From assembly GCA_947570615.1 (NCBI GenBank), contig CANOVJ010000001.1, positions 79,758-143,757 on the forward strand: 64,000 nt of DNA, written 5' to 3'. The notes beneath the pieces were generated by a model that searched no databases, was not told the DNA's origin, and saw only the letters and a list, made by a program, of their open reading frames with translations. Position numbers and translations under genes: made by a program. Source of the DNA: an uncultured Lachnospiraceae bacterium (lineage in GTDB: Bacteria > Bacillota > Clostridia > Lachnospirales > Lachnospiraceae). Of this stretch, positions 1-8,135 are shown in pieces; within the stretch, counting starts at the first letter, position 1, and every line of letters starts with the position of its first letter.

Positions 1-494
1 TTGTGCGCGCCAGAGGATGGCGGGCGGAGGTGAGCCATTTAAGGCATCTGGGGTTTTATCGGATCGACTATCAGCCGGATCTTCTGGCCTGCCGGGAGGA
101 TGTGGTGGTGATGGGAGGGAAGCTGATCGACCGGAAAAATAAAATAACGGGCGGGATATATACGTCGGAGGGGGAGGCGCTGTACCGGGGACTGCATAAG
201 GAATACAGCGGGTACATGCACGGGGCGGCCCTCGTCCAGGAGGCGCAGGCGGTGGACATCCGGTGTATGAAGGCCTCCCGGGAGGCGGAGAGGATTCTGG
301 AGGAGATGACAGGGCGTCCTTATCTGCAGCATTCCGGCACAGGGCGGTATGACTGGAGGGACTGCCTGAAGGACTGCGGTCTTTTGAGCGATCAGGATTA
401 TGTGGAACTGAGCTGTCGTTTCTGCGAGCGGGTTCGCAGAGCGGGCTTTCGCATCGTCTGGGATCCGGCCATGACGGAGAAGGAGAACGGATAA
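1..494 (+). CDS. Family 2 glycosyltransferase, C-terminal fragment (5' end outside window)
   Basis: The reading frame is open from the window edge, so the true start lies upstream. The visible 163 residues resemble the C-terminal half of GT-A fold family 2 glycosyltransferases: a GGKLID segment like the GAKL block that follows the catalytic core, then a late DYVELSCRFCERVRRAGF(R)I(V)W stretch matching the usual 'DxDFxxRxxxxGyrxxW' block of these enzymes. The nucleotide-sugar binding half is missing from view, so donor and acceptor cannot be proposed. The stop overlaps the start of the next glycosyltransferase by one base (TAATG), so the two are probably translationally coupled in a surface-polysaccharide operon. 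Confidence 0.7.
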   Translation, partial: VRARGWRAEVSHLRHLGFYRIDYQPDLLACREDVVVMGGKLIDRKNKITGGIYTSEGEALYRGLHKEYSGYMHGAALVQEAQAVDIRCMKASREAERILEEMTGRPYLQHSGTGRYDWRDCLKDCGLLSDQDYVELSCRFCERVRRAGFRIVWDPAMTEKENG

Positions 495-1459
495 TGGTCA
501 GAACCACCGTGGTGATACCCAATTACAATGGAATACAGTATATGGACGCCTGTCTGGCTTCCCTGCGGAAGGGGACGACGACACCGGAAATTCTTGTGGT
601 GGACAATGGCTCTGTGGATGGCAGCAAGAAGCTGGTGAAGGAGCGCTATCCCGGGGTAAGGCTCCTGGAATTTGAGGAAAATACCGGTTTTTGCAGGGCG
701 GTGAACGCGGGGATCCGGGCCTCGACCACGGAGTTTGTGCTCTTACTCAACAACGACACGGTGGCGGAGCCGGAGATGGTGGAGCGTCTGGAACAGGCGC
801 TTGAGGGGAACCGCCGCGTTTTCTCGGCGCAGGCCCGGATGATTCAGCTTCACTCTCCGGATAAGCTGGACGGGGCGGGGGATCTGTACTGCGCTCTGGG
901 CTGGGCCTTTTGCAGAGGGAAGGATGGGCCTGTATCCGCATATGAGAAGCCCTGCCGGGTCTTCAGCTCCTGTGCCGGAGCGGCCATCTACCGAAGGGCG
1001 CTGTTTGACGAAATTGGCTGCTTTGACGAAAATCATTTTGCCTATCTGGAGGATATGGATATCGGGTATCGGGCGAATATTTATGGATATCATAATAAAT
1101 ATGTGCCGGATGCCAGGGTATATCACGCGGGGAGCGCGGTGAGCGGCTCCCGTCACAACGATTTCAAGGTAAAGCTCTCCGCCCGCAACAATATCTATCT
1201 GATTTACAAAAACATGCCCGCTCTCCAGATCCTTTTAAACCTTCCGTTCCTGCTGGCCGGCTGGCTGATCAAGCTTCTCTTTTTCAGCGCCAGGGGACTT
1301 TGCGGCGCTTATCTGGACGGAAGCCTTAAGGGACTGCGCCTGTGCGCCGGCGGGAAGGGCAGAAAGCACAGGGTCAGATTCCGTTTCTCCCGTATGAAAA
1401 ATTACTTCTGGATCCAGGGCCAGCTCTGGGTGAACATTTTCAGGCGGCTGAGGGGATGA
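494..1459 (+). CDS. Family 2 glycosyltransferase (rhamnosyltransferase-like)
   Basis: This is a 321-residue GT-A enzyme. The N-terminus shows the nucleotide-sugar site: TVVIPNYNG (4-12), VVDNGSVDGS (35-44) and the DxD-like LLNNDT (about 85-90). A later ED(M)D block near residue 190 and a conserved H in VYHAGSA fit the acceptor side of WbbL-type transferases. Two hydrophobic stretches around 240-275 suggest membrane association. It would transfer a sugar from an NDP-sugar onto a growing lipid-linked or cell-wall polysaccharide. It starts one base inside the upstream transferase gene and is followed by about 100 bp holding a promoter for the glycosylphosphotransferase. The exact sugar cannot be told from sequence. 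Confidence 0.85.
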   Translation: MVRTTVVIPNYNGIQYMDACLASLRKGTTTPEILVVDNGSVDGSKKLVKERYPGVRLLEFEENTGFCRAVNAGIRASTTEFVLLLNNDTVAEPEMVERLEQALEGNRRVFSAQARMIQLHSPDKLDGAGDLYCALGWAFCRGKDGPVSAYEKPCRVFSSCAGAAIYRRALFDEIGCFDENHFAYLEDMDIGYRANIYGYHNKYVPDARVYHAGSAVSGSRHNDFKVKLSARNNIYLIYKNMPALQILLNLPFLLAGWLIKLLFFSARGLCGAYLDGSLKGLRLCAGGKGRKHRVRFRFSRMKNYFWIQGQLWVNIFRRLRG

Positions 1460-1478
1460 GGCCGTCCTGTTTTGGGAG

Positions 1479-1507
1479 TTGTACTTTCTGTAATAATATT
1501 GTAAAAT
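1479..1507 (+). promoter_or_regulatory. Predicted sigma-A promoter of the glycosylphosphotransferase gene
   Basis: TTGTAC (1479-1484) and TAAAAT (1502-1507) are separated by exactly 17 bp in the 100-bp gap before the gene at 1561. The match is good but not confirmed by any transcript data. Confidence 0.45.
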
Positions 1508-1560
1508 ATCCGTAACGATTCAGCGGAAGCCCATGGCTTCCGACCAGAAGGCAGCAGAAG

Positions 1561-2970
1561 ATGATTAAAGACAATCAGAAGTATTTTAATCGATTGCATT
1601 TGCTGATGGATGCCGTGGTGGTGGCAATTTCCTATCTGCTTGCATGGTATATCAAGTTCTGCACCATATTTGCCGATACGGAGCCGGGTGCAGGCGCTCT
1701 GGATATGGGAACCTATTTCAGCTTCCTGTATTTTGTGGTGCCTGAATATATTGTCCTTTATTACTTCTTCAACCTGTATGCGCCCAAGCGGGCCACCAGA
1801 CGAAAGGTGGAGTTCGCGGGGCTTTTGAAGGCCAACACGGTGGGGATTGTGGTCTTTATCGTTTTTCTCTATATGATCAAGCAGCAGGACTTCTCTCGCT
1901 TTATGATGGGCGCCTTCTACATTATCAATATTTCCTTCGCGACCATTTACCGCACGCTGATACGCAATCTCCTTCTCTATTTTCGAAAAAAAGGCTACAA
2001 CCTGAAATATATTCTGCTGATCGGATACTCCCGGGCGGCGGAGGAGTATATCACCAGGATTAACTCCAATCCCCAGTGGGGGTATGTAGTGCGGGGAATT
2101 CTGGACGACCGGATTCCCAGCGGTACGGTCTACAAAGGGGTAAAGGTGGTGGGGAGGATTGCCAATATCCGTTATATCCTGCCGGAGAACAGCCTGGACG
2201 AGATCGCCATCACGCTTGCCCTTAAGGATTACGACCGTCTGGAGGCCATCGTGGATCTGTGCGAGAAGTCCGGCGTCCACACGAAATTTATACCCGACTA
2301 TAATTCCCTGGTGCCCAGCCATCCCTATACGGAGGATCTGATGGGGCTTCCGGTGATCAATATCCGCTATGTGCCTCTGACCAACACCTTAAACTGGGTA
2401 TCCAAGCGGGCGGTGGATATCCTGGGATCGCTTGCGGGGATCATTGTCTCCTCGCCCATCATGCTTCTGGCAGCGCTGGCAGTGCGCCTTACCAGCCGGG
2501 GGCCTGTGATCTTCCGGCAGGAGAGGGTGGGACTCCACAACAAGACCTTTAATATGTACAAATTCAGGACCATGGAGATGCAGAGGCCCTCCGCGGAGCA
2601 GAAGGCCTGGACGGTTAAGAACGACCCCAGGGTCACCGGCGTGGGGAAGTTTCTGCGCTGTACCAGCCTGGACGAGCTGCCCCAGCTTTTCAATATTCTT
2701 GTGGGGGAGATGTCGCTGGTGGGGCCAAGGCCGGAGCGGCCCCAGTTTGTGGACAAATTTAAGGAGGAGATTCCCCGTTACATGATCAAACATCAGGTAA
2801 GGCCCGGACTTACCGGCTGGGCCCAGATCAACGGCTACCGGGGAGATACTTCCATCCGCAAGAGAGTGGAGTATGATCTTTTTTATATCGAAAACTGGAG
2901 TATGGGACTGGATGTGAAGATCATGTTTCTGACGCTGTTCAAGGGATTCATCAACAAAAACGCCTACTGA
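1561..2970 (+). CDS. Polyprenyl glycosylphosphotransferase (WcaJ/CpsE-like), exopolysaccharide initiation
   Basis: This 469-residue membrane enzyme would transfer a sugar-1-phosphate from a UDP-sugar to undecaprenyl phosphate, the first step of exo- or capsular polysaccharide repeat-unit assembly. The N-terminal third has four to five hydrophobic segments (roughly 15-35, 55-75, 95-115, 120-140), then a CoA-binding-like Rossmann region (about 150-260). The C-terminal bacterial sugar transferase domain starts with a hydrophobic segment near 290 and contains KFRTM, SLDELPQL and GEMSLVGPRPE motifs and the PGLTGWAQ block near 415. The length is normal for the WcaJ subfamily. A weak purine-rich ribosome site (AGAAGG) precedes the ATG. 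It sits between glycosyltransferase and LCP genes, as expected for a capsule locus. Confidence 0.92.
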   Translation: MIKDNQKYFNRLHLLMDAVVVAISYLLAWYIKFCTIFADTEPGAGALDMGTYFSFLYFVVPEYIVLYYFFNLYAPKRATRRKVEFAGLLKANTVGIVVFIVFLYMIKQQDFSRFMMGAFYIINISFATIYRTLIRNLLLYFRKKGYNLKYILLIGYSRAAEEYITRINSNPQWGYVVRGILDDRIPSGTVYKGVKVVGRIANIRYILPENSLDEIAITLALKDYDRLEAIVDLCEKSGVHTKFIPDYNSLVPSHPYTEDLMGLPVINIRYVPLTNTLNWVSKRAVDILGSLAGIIVSSPIMLLAALAVRLTSRGPVIFRQERVGLHNKTFNMYKFRTMEMQRPSAEQKAWTVKNDPRVTGVGKFLRCTSLDELPQLFNILVGEMSLVGPRPERPQFVDKFKEEIPRYMIKHQVRPGLTGWAQINGYRGDTSIRKRVEYDLFYIENWSMGLDVKIMFLTLFKGFINKNAY

Positions 2971-3238
2971 AGCTCTGGCGCGCATAAAATTTATTCCGGC
3001 GGCGGTCGGAGTGCGCCGAATCAATGTATAGAATTCTGTCAATTTACAAATCTTAAGAATGAAATCCAGAGGATAAAATCTTAAGGATAAATAAATTTCG
3101 CGGCAGGGGCTTGTCATAAGGGCCCTTTTGTGCGAAAATAGTATGTTGTGAGAAATCGCGGACGATAAAGCCCGAAAACAGAAAGATTTTATGCCGCAAA
3201 AGGCAGAGAGATTCATGTAAAAAGGGAGAGAGTGATTC
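2971..3238. other. Intergenic region before the LCP gene with a direct repeat
   Basis: No gene is seen in these 268 bp. The sequence is AT-rich and carries a perfect 10-bp direct repeat AAATCTTAAG at 3048-3057 and 3076-3085 (28 bp between starts), which could be a regulator site. A possible -35 TTGTCA near 3113 has only a weak -10 17 bp downstream. A ribosome site (GGGAGAGAG) lies just before the ATG at 3239. Confidence 0.4.
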
Positions 3239-4420
3239 ATGACCACAGAGAAAAAACCGGTTAAAAAGAAACCCGTAAATCATACGTCGTCAGGCCGCGC
3301 CGCAGGTCATGGCCCGGCGGGACAGGGGAGCAGGCCCAACCCAAAGAAAAAAGCGCCGGCTTCGGCAAAAAAGAAATCAAAGAAGAAGCGTTCCAAAATC
3401 CTTCTTTTTATATTTGAGATATTTATTCTGCTCATTATGGTGGTAGTGCTCTACAGTGTTCTAAAGATCGAGAACGTGGGGAAGGTGAATCTGCCCCAGG
3501 AGGAGATCGTGATCAACCCGGAGGTGGAACAGAAGGAAGAGACCGTCATGAAGGGGTACCGCAACGTGGCTCTGTTCGGTGTGGACTCCACATCGGGGGC
3601 ACTCACCAAGAATACCCGAAGCGATACGATCATGATCGCGTCCATCGATCAGGACAGCGGCGAGTGCAGGCTGGTCAGCGTCTACCGCGATACTTACCTG
3701 AACCTGAGCAACGATTCCTATAACAAGTGTAATTCCGCTTACGCAAAGGGCGGCCCCATGCAGGCCATCAATATGCTGAACATGAATCTGGATATGAATA
3801 TCACGGATTTCGTGACGGTAGGCTTTGCGGGGCTGAGCAATACCATCGACGCGCTGGGCGGAGTCATGATCGATGTGGACGACGCGGAGCTTAAGCATAT
3901 CAACAGCTACCAGATGACCATGGCCAAGGAGTTAAAGAGGGAGTATACGCCGGTCAGCAGTACCGGATACCAGCTTCTGGACGGCCTTCAGGCTACCGCC
4001 TACTGTCGGATCCGTTATACCAAGGGCGACGACTTCAAGCGGGCGGAGCGTCAGAGAGAGGTGCTTCTGGCCACGCTGGACAAGGCCAAGAGCGCATCCC
4101 CGGCTACGCTGACGGCGGCGGCCAACGCCATCTTTGACAATGACGAGATCTATACCTCCCTGGATATCACAGAGATTCTGGAGCTTCTGGGGGATATTGC
4201 AAACTACGAGGTGGTGGATCAGGGAGGATTCCCGGAGGAGTCCATGCGCACCACCGGGACCATCGGAGAAAAGGGAAGCTGTGTTGTGCCCGTCGATCTG
4301 GCGCAGAATGTTTCGTGGCTCCATAAGTTCCTCTTTAACGATCAGGATTATACGCCGTCCGACGCGGTGATGCAGTACAGCGAAAAGGTGAAGGCGGATA
4401 CCTCCAAATATGTGAAGTAA
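3239..4420 (+). CDS. LCP-family (LytR-CpsA-Psr) cell-wall glycopolymer ligase
   Basis: LCP proteins attach lipid-linked glycopolymers to peptidoglycan on the outer membrane face. This 393-residue protein has a very basic cytoplasmic tail (1-53, many Lys), one membrane anchor (about 54-75) and an extracellular LCP domain (about 105-290). Typical LCP motifs are visible: NVALFGVD, a NTRSDTIM block with the conserved Arg-Ser-Asp, VSVYRDTY, GGxxAI-like GGPMQAI, and RIRYTKGDDFKRAERQ with the conserved Arg pair. Position next to glycosyltransferases and a polyprenyl glycosylphosphotransferase suggests that it ligates the polysaccharide made by this locus. A terminator hairpin follows. Confidence 0.92.
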   Translation: MTTEKKPVKKKPVNHTSSGRAAGHGPAGQGSRPNPKKKAPASAKKKSKKKRSKILLFIFEIFILLIMVVVLYSVLKIENVGKVNLPQEEIVINPEVEQKEETVMKGYRNVALFGVDSTSGALTKNTRSDTIMIASIDQDSGECRLVSVYRDTYLNLSNDSYNKCNSAYAKGGPMQAINMLNMNLDMNITDFVTVGFAGLSNTIDALGGVMIDVDDAELKHINSYQMTMAKELKREYTPVSSTGYQLLDGLQATAYCRIRYTKGDDFKRAERQREVLLATLDKAKSASPATLTAAANAIFDNDEIYTSLDITEILELLGDIANYEVVDQGGFPEESMRTTGTIGEKGSCVVPVDLAQNVSWLHKFLFNDQDYTPSDAVMQYSEKVKADTSKYVK

Positions 4421-4460
4421 ACAAGGGATAGCGCGTCGCGCGAACGGTCTTTGTGTTAAA

Positions 4461-4492
4461 CAAACGCTGTCACGCCTGGCGCAACAGCTTAT
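4461..4492 (-). repeat. REP-like palindromic repeat, copy 1
   Basis: The reverse complement reads AAGCTGTTGCGCCAGGCGTG followed by ACAGCGTTTG. It shares the core [C]GC-x-x-GCGTG-x-CAGCGTTTG with copies at 7230, 35884 and, more loosely, 9774 and 35850. The repeat is imperfectly palindromic and lies between genes. Confidence 0.5.
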
Positions 4493-4497
4493 CGTAA

Positions 4498-4533
4498 TAA
4501 AAAGGGTCACTCTGTGCTGTGACCCTTTTTTCT
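4498..4533 (+). terminator. Rho-independent terminator after the LCP gene
   Basis: GGGTCAC (4504-4510) pairs with GTGACCC (4519-4525) around an 8-base loop, and the stem is extended by an A run on the left and a T run (4526-4531) on the right. It ends only about 25 bp before the next gene. Confidence 0.85.
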
Positions 4534-4557
4534 TAACAGAGAAGGGGAGGCATGATC

Positions 4558-5508
4558 ATGCAGGCTGATGTGATTATTCCGGTCTACAGGCCCACGGAAA
4601 AGCTTTTGCGACTGCTTGAAATGCTGAAAAAGCAGACTTATCCGGTGCATCAGGTGATCCTCATCAATACGGAGAAAAAATATTTTGATGATTTTGCCCG
4701 AAGGAACGGGCTGGAAAAGAGGTTCGGGGACTTCCTCCTGGTGAGACATATCTCCAGAGAGGAGTTCGACCACGGAAAAACGAGAAATTATGGGGTGTCT
4801 TTGTCAGAGACGCCTTATTTTGTCATGATGACGGACGATGCGGTGCCGGTGAATGAGGACCTGGTCCGGGAGCTCATGAGCGCTTTTGAGAATCCGGGAG
4901 TGGGAGTCAGCTACGCCAGACAGATTGCGGATAAGGGCTGCGGCGTTCTCGAGAGCTATACCCGCTCCTTTAATTATCCGGAGCATTCCTGTATGAAGTC
5001 GGCCCGGAATCTTGAGGATATGGGGATTAAGGCTTTTTTCGCCTCCAATGTATGCGCCGCCTACAGACGGGAGTTTTTTGATGAATTGAACGGGTTTACG
5101 GACCATACCATATTTAACGAGGACATGATTTATGCCAGGGGGCTTCTGGACGCCGGGTATCTGATCGCCTATCAGGCAGGGGCTATGGTCTTTCATTCCC
5201 ATAACTACAGCGCCCTGCGGCAGTTTCGCAGGAATTTTGATCTGGGCGTTTCTCATGCCCTGTACCCGCAGGTGTTTGCGCATCTGCCGGCCGAGTCCGA
5301 GGGGATCCGTCTGGTGAAGAAGAGCTGTGGATATCTTTTTTCAGTGGGCAGGCCCTGGCTGATCGTTAAGCTGTTCTGGCAGAGCGGGTTTAAGTATATG
5401 GGTTATTTTCTTGGAAAGCGCCATCAGAAGCTGCCGCGATTCCTGGTCAGAGCCTTTTCCCTGAACAGGCAATACTGGGCGGCGGGAGAGGAATGGGAAG
5501 GAAAATAA
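4558..5508 (+). CDS. Family 2 glycosyltransferase (RfbN-like rhamnosyltransferase type)
   Basis: This is a 316-residue GT-A transferase. The frame opens at 4552, but the strong ribosome site AAGGGGAGG (4542-4550) leaves only one base to that ATG and seven to the ATG at 4558, so 4558 is the better start. Motifs are ADVIIPVY, a FDHGKTRNYG segment and the MMTDDA metal-binding motif typical of the rhamnosyltransferase subgroup, then NEDMIYARG near residue 190 and a conserved HSHNY. Hydrophobic stretches near the C-terminus suggest membrane association. It has its own terminator-separated unit after the LCP gene but belongs to the same surface-polysaccharide locus. The sugar specificity is inferred from subgroup resemblance only. 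Confidence 0.85.
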   Translation: MQADVIIPVYRPTEKLLRLLEMLKKQTYPVHQVILINTEKKYFDDFARRNGLEKRFGDFLLVRHISREEFDHGKTRNYGVSLSETPYFVMMTDDAVPVNEDLVRELMSAFENPGVGVSYARQIADKGCGVLESYTRSFNYPEHSCMKSARNLEDMGIKAFFASNVCAAYRREFFDELNGFTDHTIFNEDMIYARGLLDAGYLIAYQAGAMVFHSHNYSALRQFRRNFDLGVSHALYPQVFAHLPAESEGIRLVKKSCGYLFSVGRPWLIVKLFWQSGFKYMGYFLGKRHQKLPRFLVRAFSLNRQYWAAGEEWEGK

Positions 5509-5600
5509 CAGAATCAACAAATTTTTGTCACATTTTGAACACATTTGGGAAATATACTTAAGACCATAGCAAAGGAATATAAGAGAGAGAGGGTATCGTT

Positions 5601-7130
5601 ATGTATGAAAATAATTATCCAAACAGCTACAATAACACCGAAGGGAATTCAGGAACGGAGACAAACAGTGTAAATAACACCAGTTACGGACAGGGGAACA
5701 ACAATACCTGGCATTACGGGAACAGCGGGAGCTTTAGCGGCGCATCCGGCTCCGACGCGGGATACCGCCAGAGCAGTTACGTCCAGGGTACCGGCCAGAA
5801 CGGGTATACAGGAAAGTCTGGCAGGGGGCACAGGCAGGGAACAGGAAAGAAGTTCGTCATAGCCACCTGCTGCGGTCTGTTTTTCGGGATCTTCGCAGGG
5901 CTGGGCTTCCAGGCCGTGGATTCGGCGACAGATTTCCTCAGAAGCAGGACGGAAAAGGAAGACAGCGCCCTTGCGGGGGAGGACCTTAACACGCAGGGCA
6001 GCGTCGGGGATGCGGCGGGCGGCGAGGCTCTTCTTCACAGCGGACTCAGCGAGGAGGATGTCAGGACCATTCAGGATCTGATCAGCAACCAGACGGTGCA
6101 GACCACAGTCACGGATGTGACGCAGGTGGTAAAGCAGGTGATGCCCGCGGTGGTGTCCGTCAACAACAGATACATTGAGAGGATGAGCTTTTTCGGGCAG
6201 GAGTACAGCCAGGAGGCCGGCGGATCAGGCTCGGGGATCATCGTGGGAAAGAATGACACGGAGCTTTTGCTGGTGACCAACTATCATGTGGTGGAGTCGG
6301 CGGAGGAGCTGACGGTTCAGTTTGTGGACGGAAGTCAGTCCCAGGCCCAGATCAAGGGCAGCGATGCGGATAAGGATCTGGCGGTGATCGCGGTACAGCT
6401 TACGGATATCGAGAGCGATACCATGGATCAGATCGCCATCGCAAAGCTGGGAAGCTCCGATGACCTTACGGTAGGCGAGCCGGTAATCGCCATCGGAAAT
6501 GCTCTGGGCTATGGGCAGTCCGTGACCACAGGCGTGATCAGCGCTCTGGACCGGGCCATCGACGCCAACGCCACACCCACCCAGGTGAGCGCCCAGACCG
6601 AGGACACAGAGATCAATACCTTTATCCAGACAGATGCGGCCATCAACCCCGGGAACTCAGGGGGAGCGCTTTTGAACAGCGCAGGAGAGGTGATCGGAAT
6701 CAACTCCAACAAGATCGGCGGCTCGGCCATAGAGGGAATGGGCTATGCGATTCCCATTTCCGATGCGAGACCCATCATTGAAAATCTGATGACGAAACAG
6801 ACCAGGCTTAAGGTGGACGAAGAGAAGAGAGGCTATCTGGGAATCACCGGGCTGGATGTGACCGCTGATCTGGTTCAGCTCTATGGCCTGCCCAAAGGCG
6901 TGTATGTCTCCAATGTGATGGAGGACACGGGCGCGGCCGCCGCCGGACTGGTGAGAGGCGACATTATCACTGCCATTAACGGGGAGGAGGTCACCTCCAT
7001 GGCGGAGCTGAAGGAGGAGCTTTGCTACTATGCGGCGGGAGAGACGGTGGAGCTGACGATTATGCAGGGAAGTCCCGTGGGATATCAGGCTAAATCGGTA
7101 CAGCTTACGCTGGGAAAGAGCTCCCAGTGA
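5601..7130 (+). CDS. HtrA/DegP-like membrane-anchored serine protease with PDZ domain
   Basis: This 509-residue envelope quality-control protease has a long cytoplasmic N-terminus rich in Asn, Ser, Gly and Tyr (1-80), one membrane anchor (about 85-106), an acidic linker and an extracellular trypsin-like domain. The catalytic triad is visible as His229 (TNYHVV), Asp259 (DKDLAVI) and Ser353 (GNSGGAL). A single PDZ domain occupies about 400-500, beginning with GYLGITG and containing GLVRGDIITAING. Family members degrade misfolded exported proteins under envelope stress. The ATG is preceded by AGAGAGAGGG. The gene stands alone between a glycosyltransferase and a VTC-domain gene, with a very strong hairpin after its stop. 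The low-complexity N-terminus is common in Firmicute HtrA proteins. Confidence 0.93.
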   Translation: MYENNYPNSYNNTEGNSGTETNSVNNTSYGQGNNNTWHYGNSGSFSGASGSDAGYRQSSYVQGTGQNGYTGKSGRGHRQGTGKKFVIATCCGLFFGIFAGLGFQAVDSATDFLRSRTEKEDSALAGEDLNTQGSVGDAAGGEALLHSGLSEEDVRTIQDLISNQTVQTTVTDVTQVVKQVMPAVVSVNNRYIERMSFFGQEYSQEAGGSGSGIIVGKNDTELLLVTNYHVVESAEELTVQFVDGSQSQAQIKGSDADKDLAVIAVQLTDIESDTMDQIAIAKLGSSDDLTVGEPVIAIGNALGYGQSVTTGVISALDRAIDANATPTQVSAQTEDTEINTFIQTDAAINPGNSGGALLNSAGEVIGINSNKIGGSAIEGMGYAIPISDARPIIENLMTKQTRLKVDEEKRGYLGITGLDVTADLVQLYGLPKGVYVSNVMEDTGAAAAGLVRGDIITAINGEEVTSMAELKEELCYYAAGETVELTIMQGSPVGYQAKSVQLTLGKSSQ

Positions 7131-7176
7131 GTGAGAACAGTTTCGATGACCGGGATTGAAACAGAGAAAAGGATAT

Positions 7177-7228
7177 GCAGGCAAAAGGAGGGGCGCCGCC
7201 CGGGGACGGTGCCCCTCCTTTTGCCTGC
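7177..7228. terminator. Strong bidirectional terminator-like hairpin after htrA
   Basis: An 18-bp perfect stem (7177-7194 with 7211-7228) contains AAAAGGAGGGGC and its complement, with a GC-rich 16-base loop. The T run is inside the right arm, as in bidirectional terminators. Confidence 0.75.
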
Positions 7229-7229
7229 G

Positions 7230-7258
7230 AACAGTTTACGAAGCATGACAGCGTCTGG
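7230..7258 (+). repeat. REP-like palindromic repeat, copy 2
   Basis: AACAGTTTACGAAGCATGAC followed by AGCGTCTG matches the spacing and most bases of the family core (AGTT-x-CG-x-AGC-x-TG-x-CAGCGT-x-TG). It lies just downstream of the htrA terminator. It is the most degenerate copy. Confidence 0.35.
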
Positions 7259-7354
7259 CGTTCAGGTTTATCTTAAAGTTTTTGCCGCTCACAGCTGGAA
7301 CTGCCATCGGAACTGGTGTAGAATAAAAGGAACAATCCCCATGAGGTGACGACA

Positions 7355-8035
7355 ATGAACTACAGGCATGAACTGAAATTTCTCGTCTCTGACGCCCAGC
7401 TTGCGCTGATCCGATACCGGCTGACGCCGCTGATGCGCCCGGACGTTCATCAGAAAAAGGGCGCTTATACGGTGAGAAGCCTCTATTTTGACGATTTTGA
7501 TAACACCTGTATGCGGGAAAACGAGGACGGGATCGACAACAGAAGGAAATACCGGATCCGTATCTATGACGCGGACCCTTCTGTGATCAGGCTGGAGAAG
7601 AAGATAAAATTCCGGGGCATGACCAGGAAGGTGAGCACGGGGATCTCCGTCCAGGACTGCCTCATTTATATGGCCGGCAGGGCGCCCTCTCAAGGGCCGG
7701 GGAGCGGGGAGCTGGAGAAGGAAATTTTTGCGCAGATAAAAGGCGGCGGAATGCGTCCGGTAAGCATTGTGGAGTACGAGAGAACGGCCTTTGTGGAGCC
7801 CAGAGGGAATGTGAGGATCACCTTTGACCGGAATATCAGAGGCAGTGAAAGGACACGGGAGTTTCTGGACAGAAGACTGTGCGCGGCCCCGCTCCTGCCT
7901 CGGGGAAGCCATGTGCTGGAGGTGAAATACGACGAACTGCTTCCGGAGTACCTTGCGGGGACTCTGGAGATGGGGACGCTTCAGCGGACGGCCTTTTCGA
8001 AATATTACCGCTCCAGAAACTGTAAATCGACATAA
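7355..8035 (+). CDS. VTC-domain (polyphosphate polymerase-like) protein
   Basis: This 226-residue protein has the VTC tunnel-fold domain (related to the catalytic core of the yeast polyphosphate polymerase Vtc4) over nearly its whole length. Visible family blocks are RHELKFLV at the N-terminus, VRSLYFDD, a RRKYRIRIY block with the basic residues that bind polyanions, RLEKKIK, VEYERTAF and the C-terminal VLEVKYDELLP. GAGGTG (7343-7348) sits six bases before the ATG at 7355, so that start is preferred over the GTG at 7346. The next gene is DUF4956, the usual partner of bacterial VTC-domain proteins. Bacterial members have been linked to polyphosphate or anionic polymers, but the reaction here is unproven. 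Confidence 0.85.
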   Translation: MNYRHELKFLVSDAQLALIRYRLTPLMRPDVHQKKGAYTVRSLYFDDFDNTCMRENEDGIDNRRKYRIRIYDADPSVIRLEKKIKFRGMTRKVSTGISVQDCLIYMAGRAPSQGPGSGELEKEIFAQIKGGGMRPVSIVEYERTAFVEPRGNVRITFDRNIRGSERTREFLDRRLCAAPLLPRGSHVLEVKYDELLPEYLAGTLEMGTLQRTAFSKYYRSRNCKST

Positions 8036-8135
8036 CGGCACAGGGCCGAAAACTGAATTTTCAATCAACGGGTTTGCGTCTGCGCGGCGTCCGCGAGCCT
8101 GTCATGTACATAAGCCGTGCAGAAATGAGGAGAAG

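Noticed and set aside
5525-5600. Promoter and stress-regulator site before htrA
   Set aside because: TTGTCA and TTGAAC boxes exist, but no -10 lies at a suitable distance; not enough to call.
7953-8135. N-terminal extension of the DUF4956 gene
   Set aside because: It overlaps the VTC gene in another frame; the ATG at 8136 has the ribosome site and the first membrane segment follows normally.
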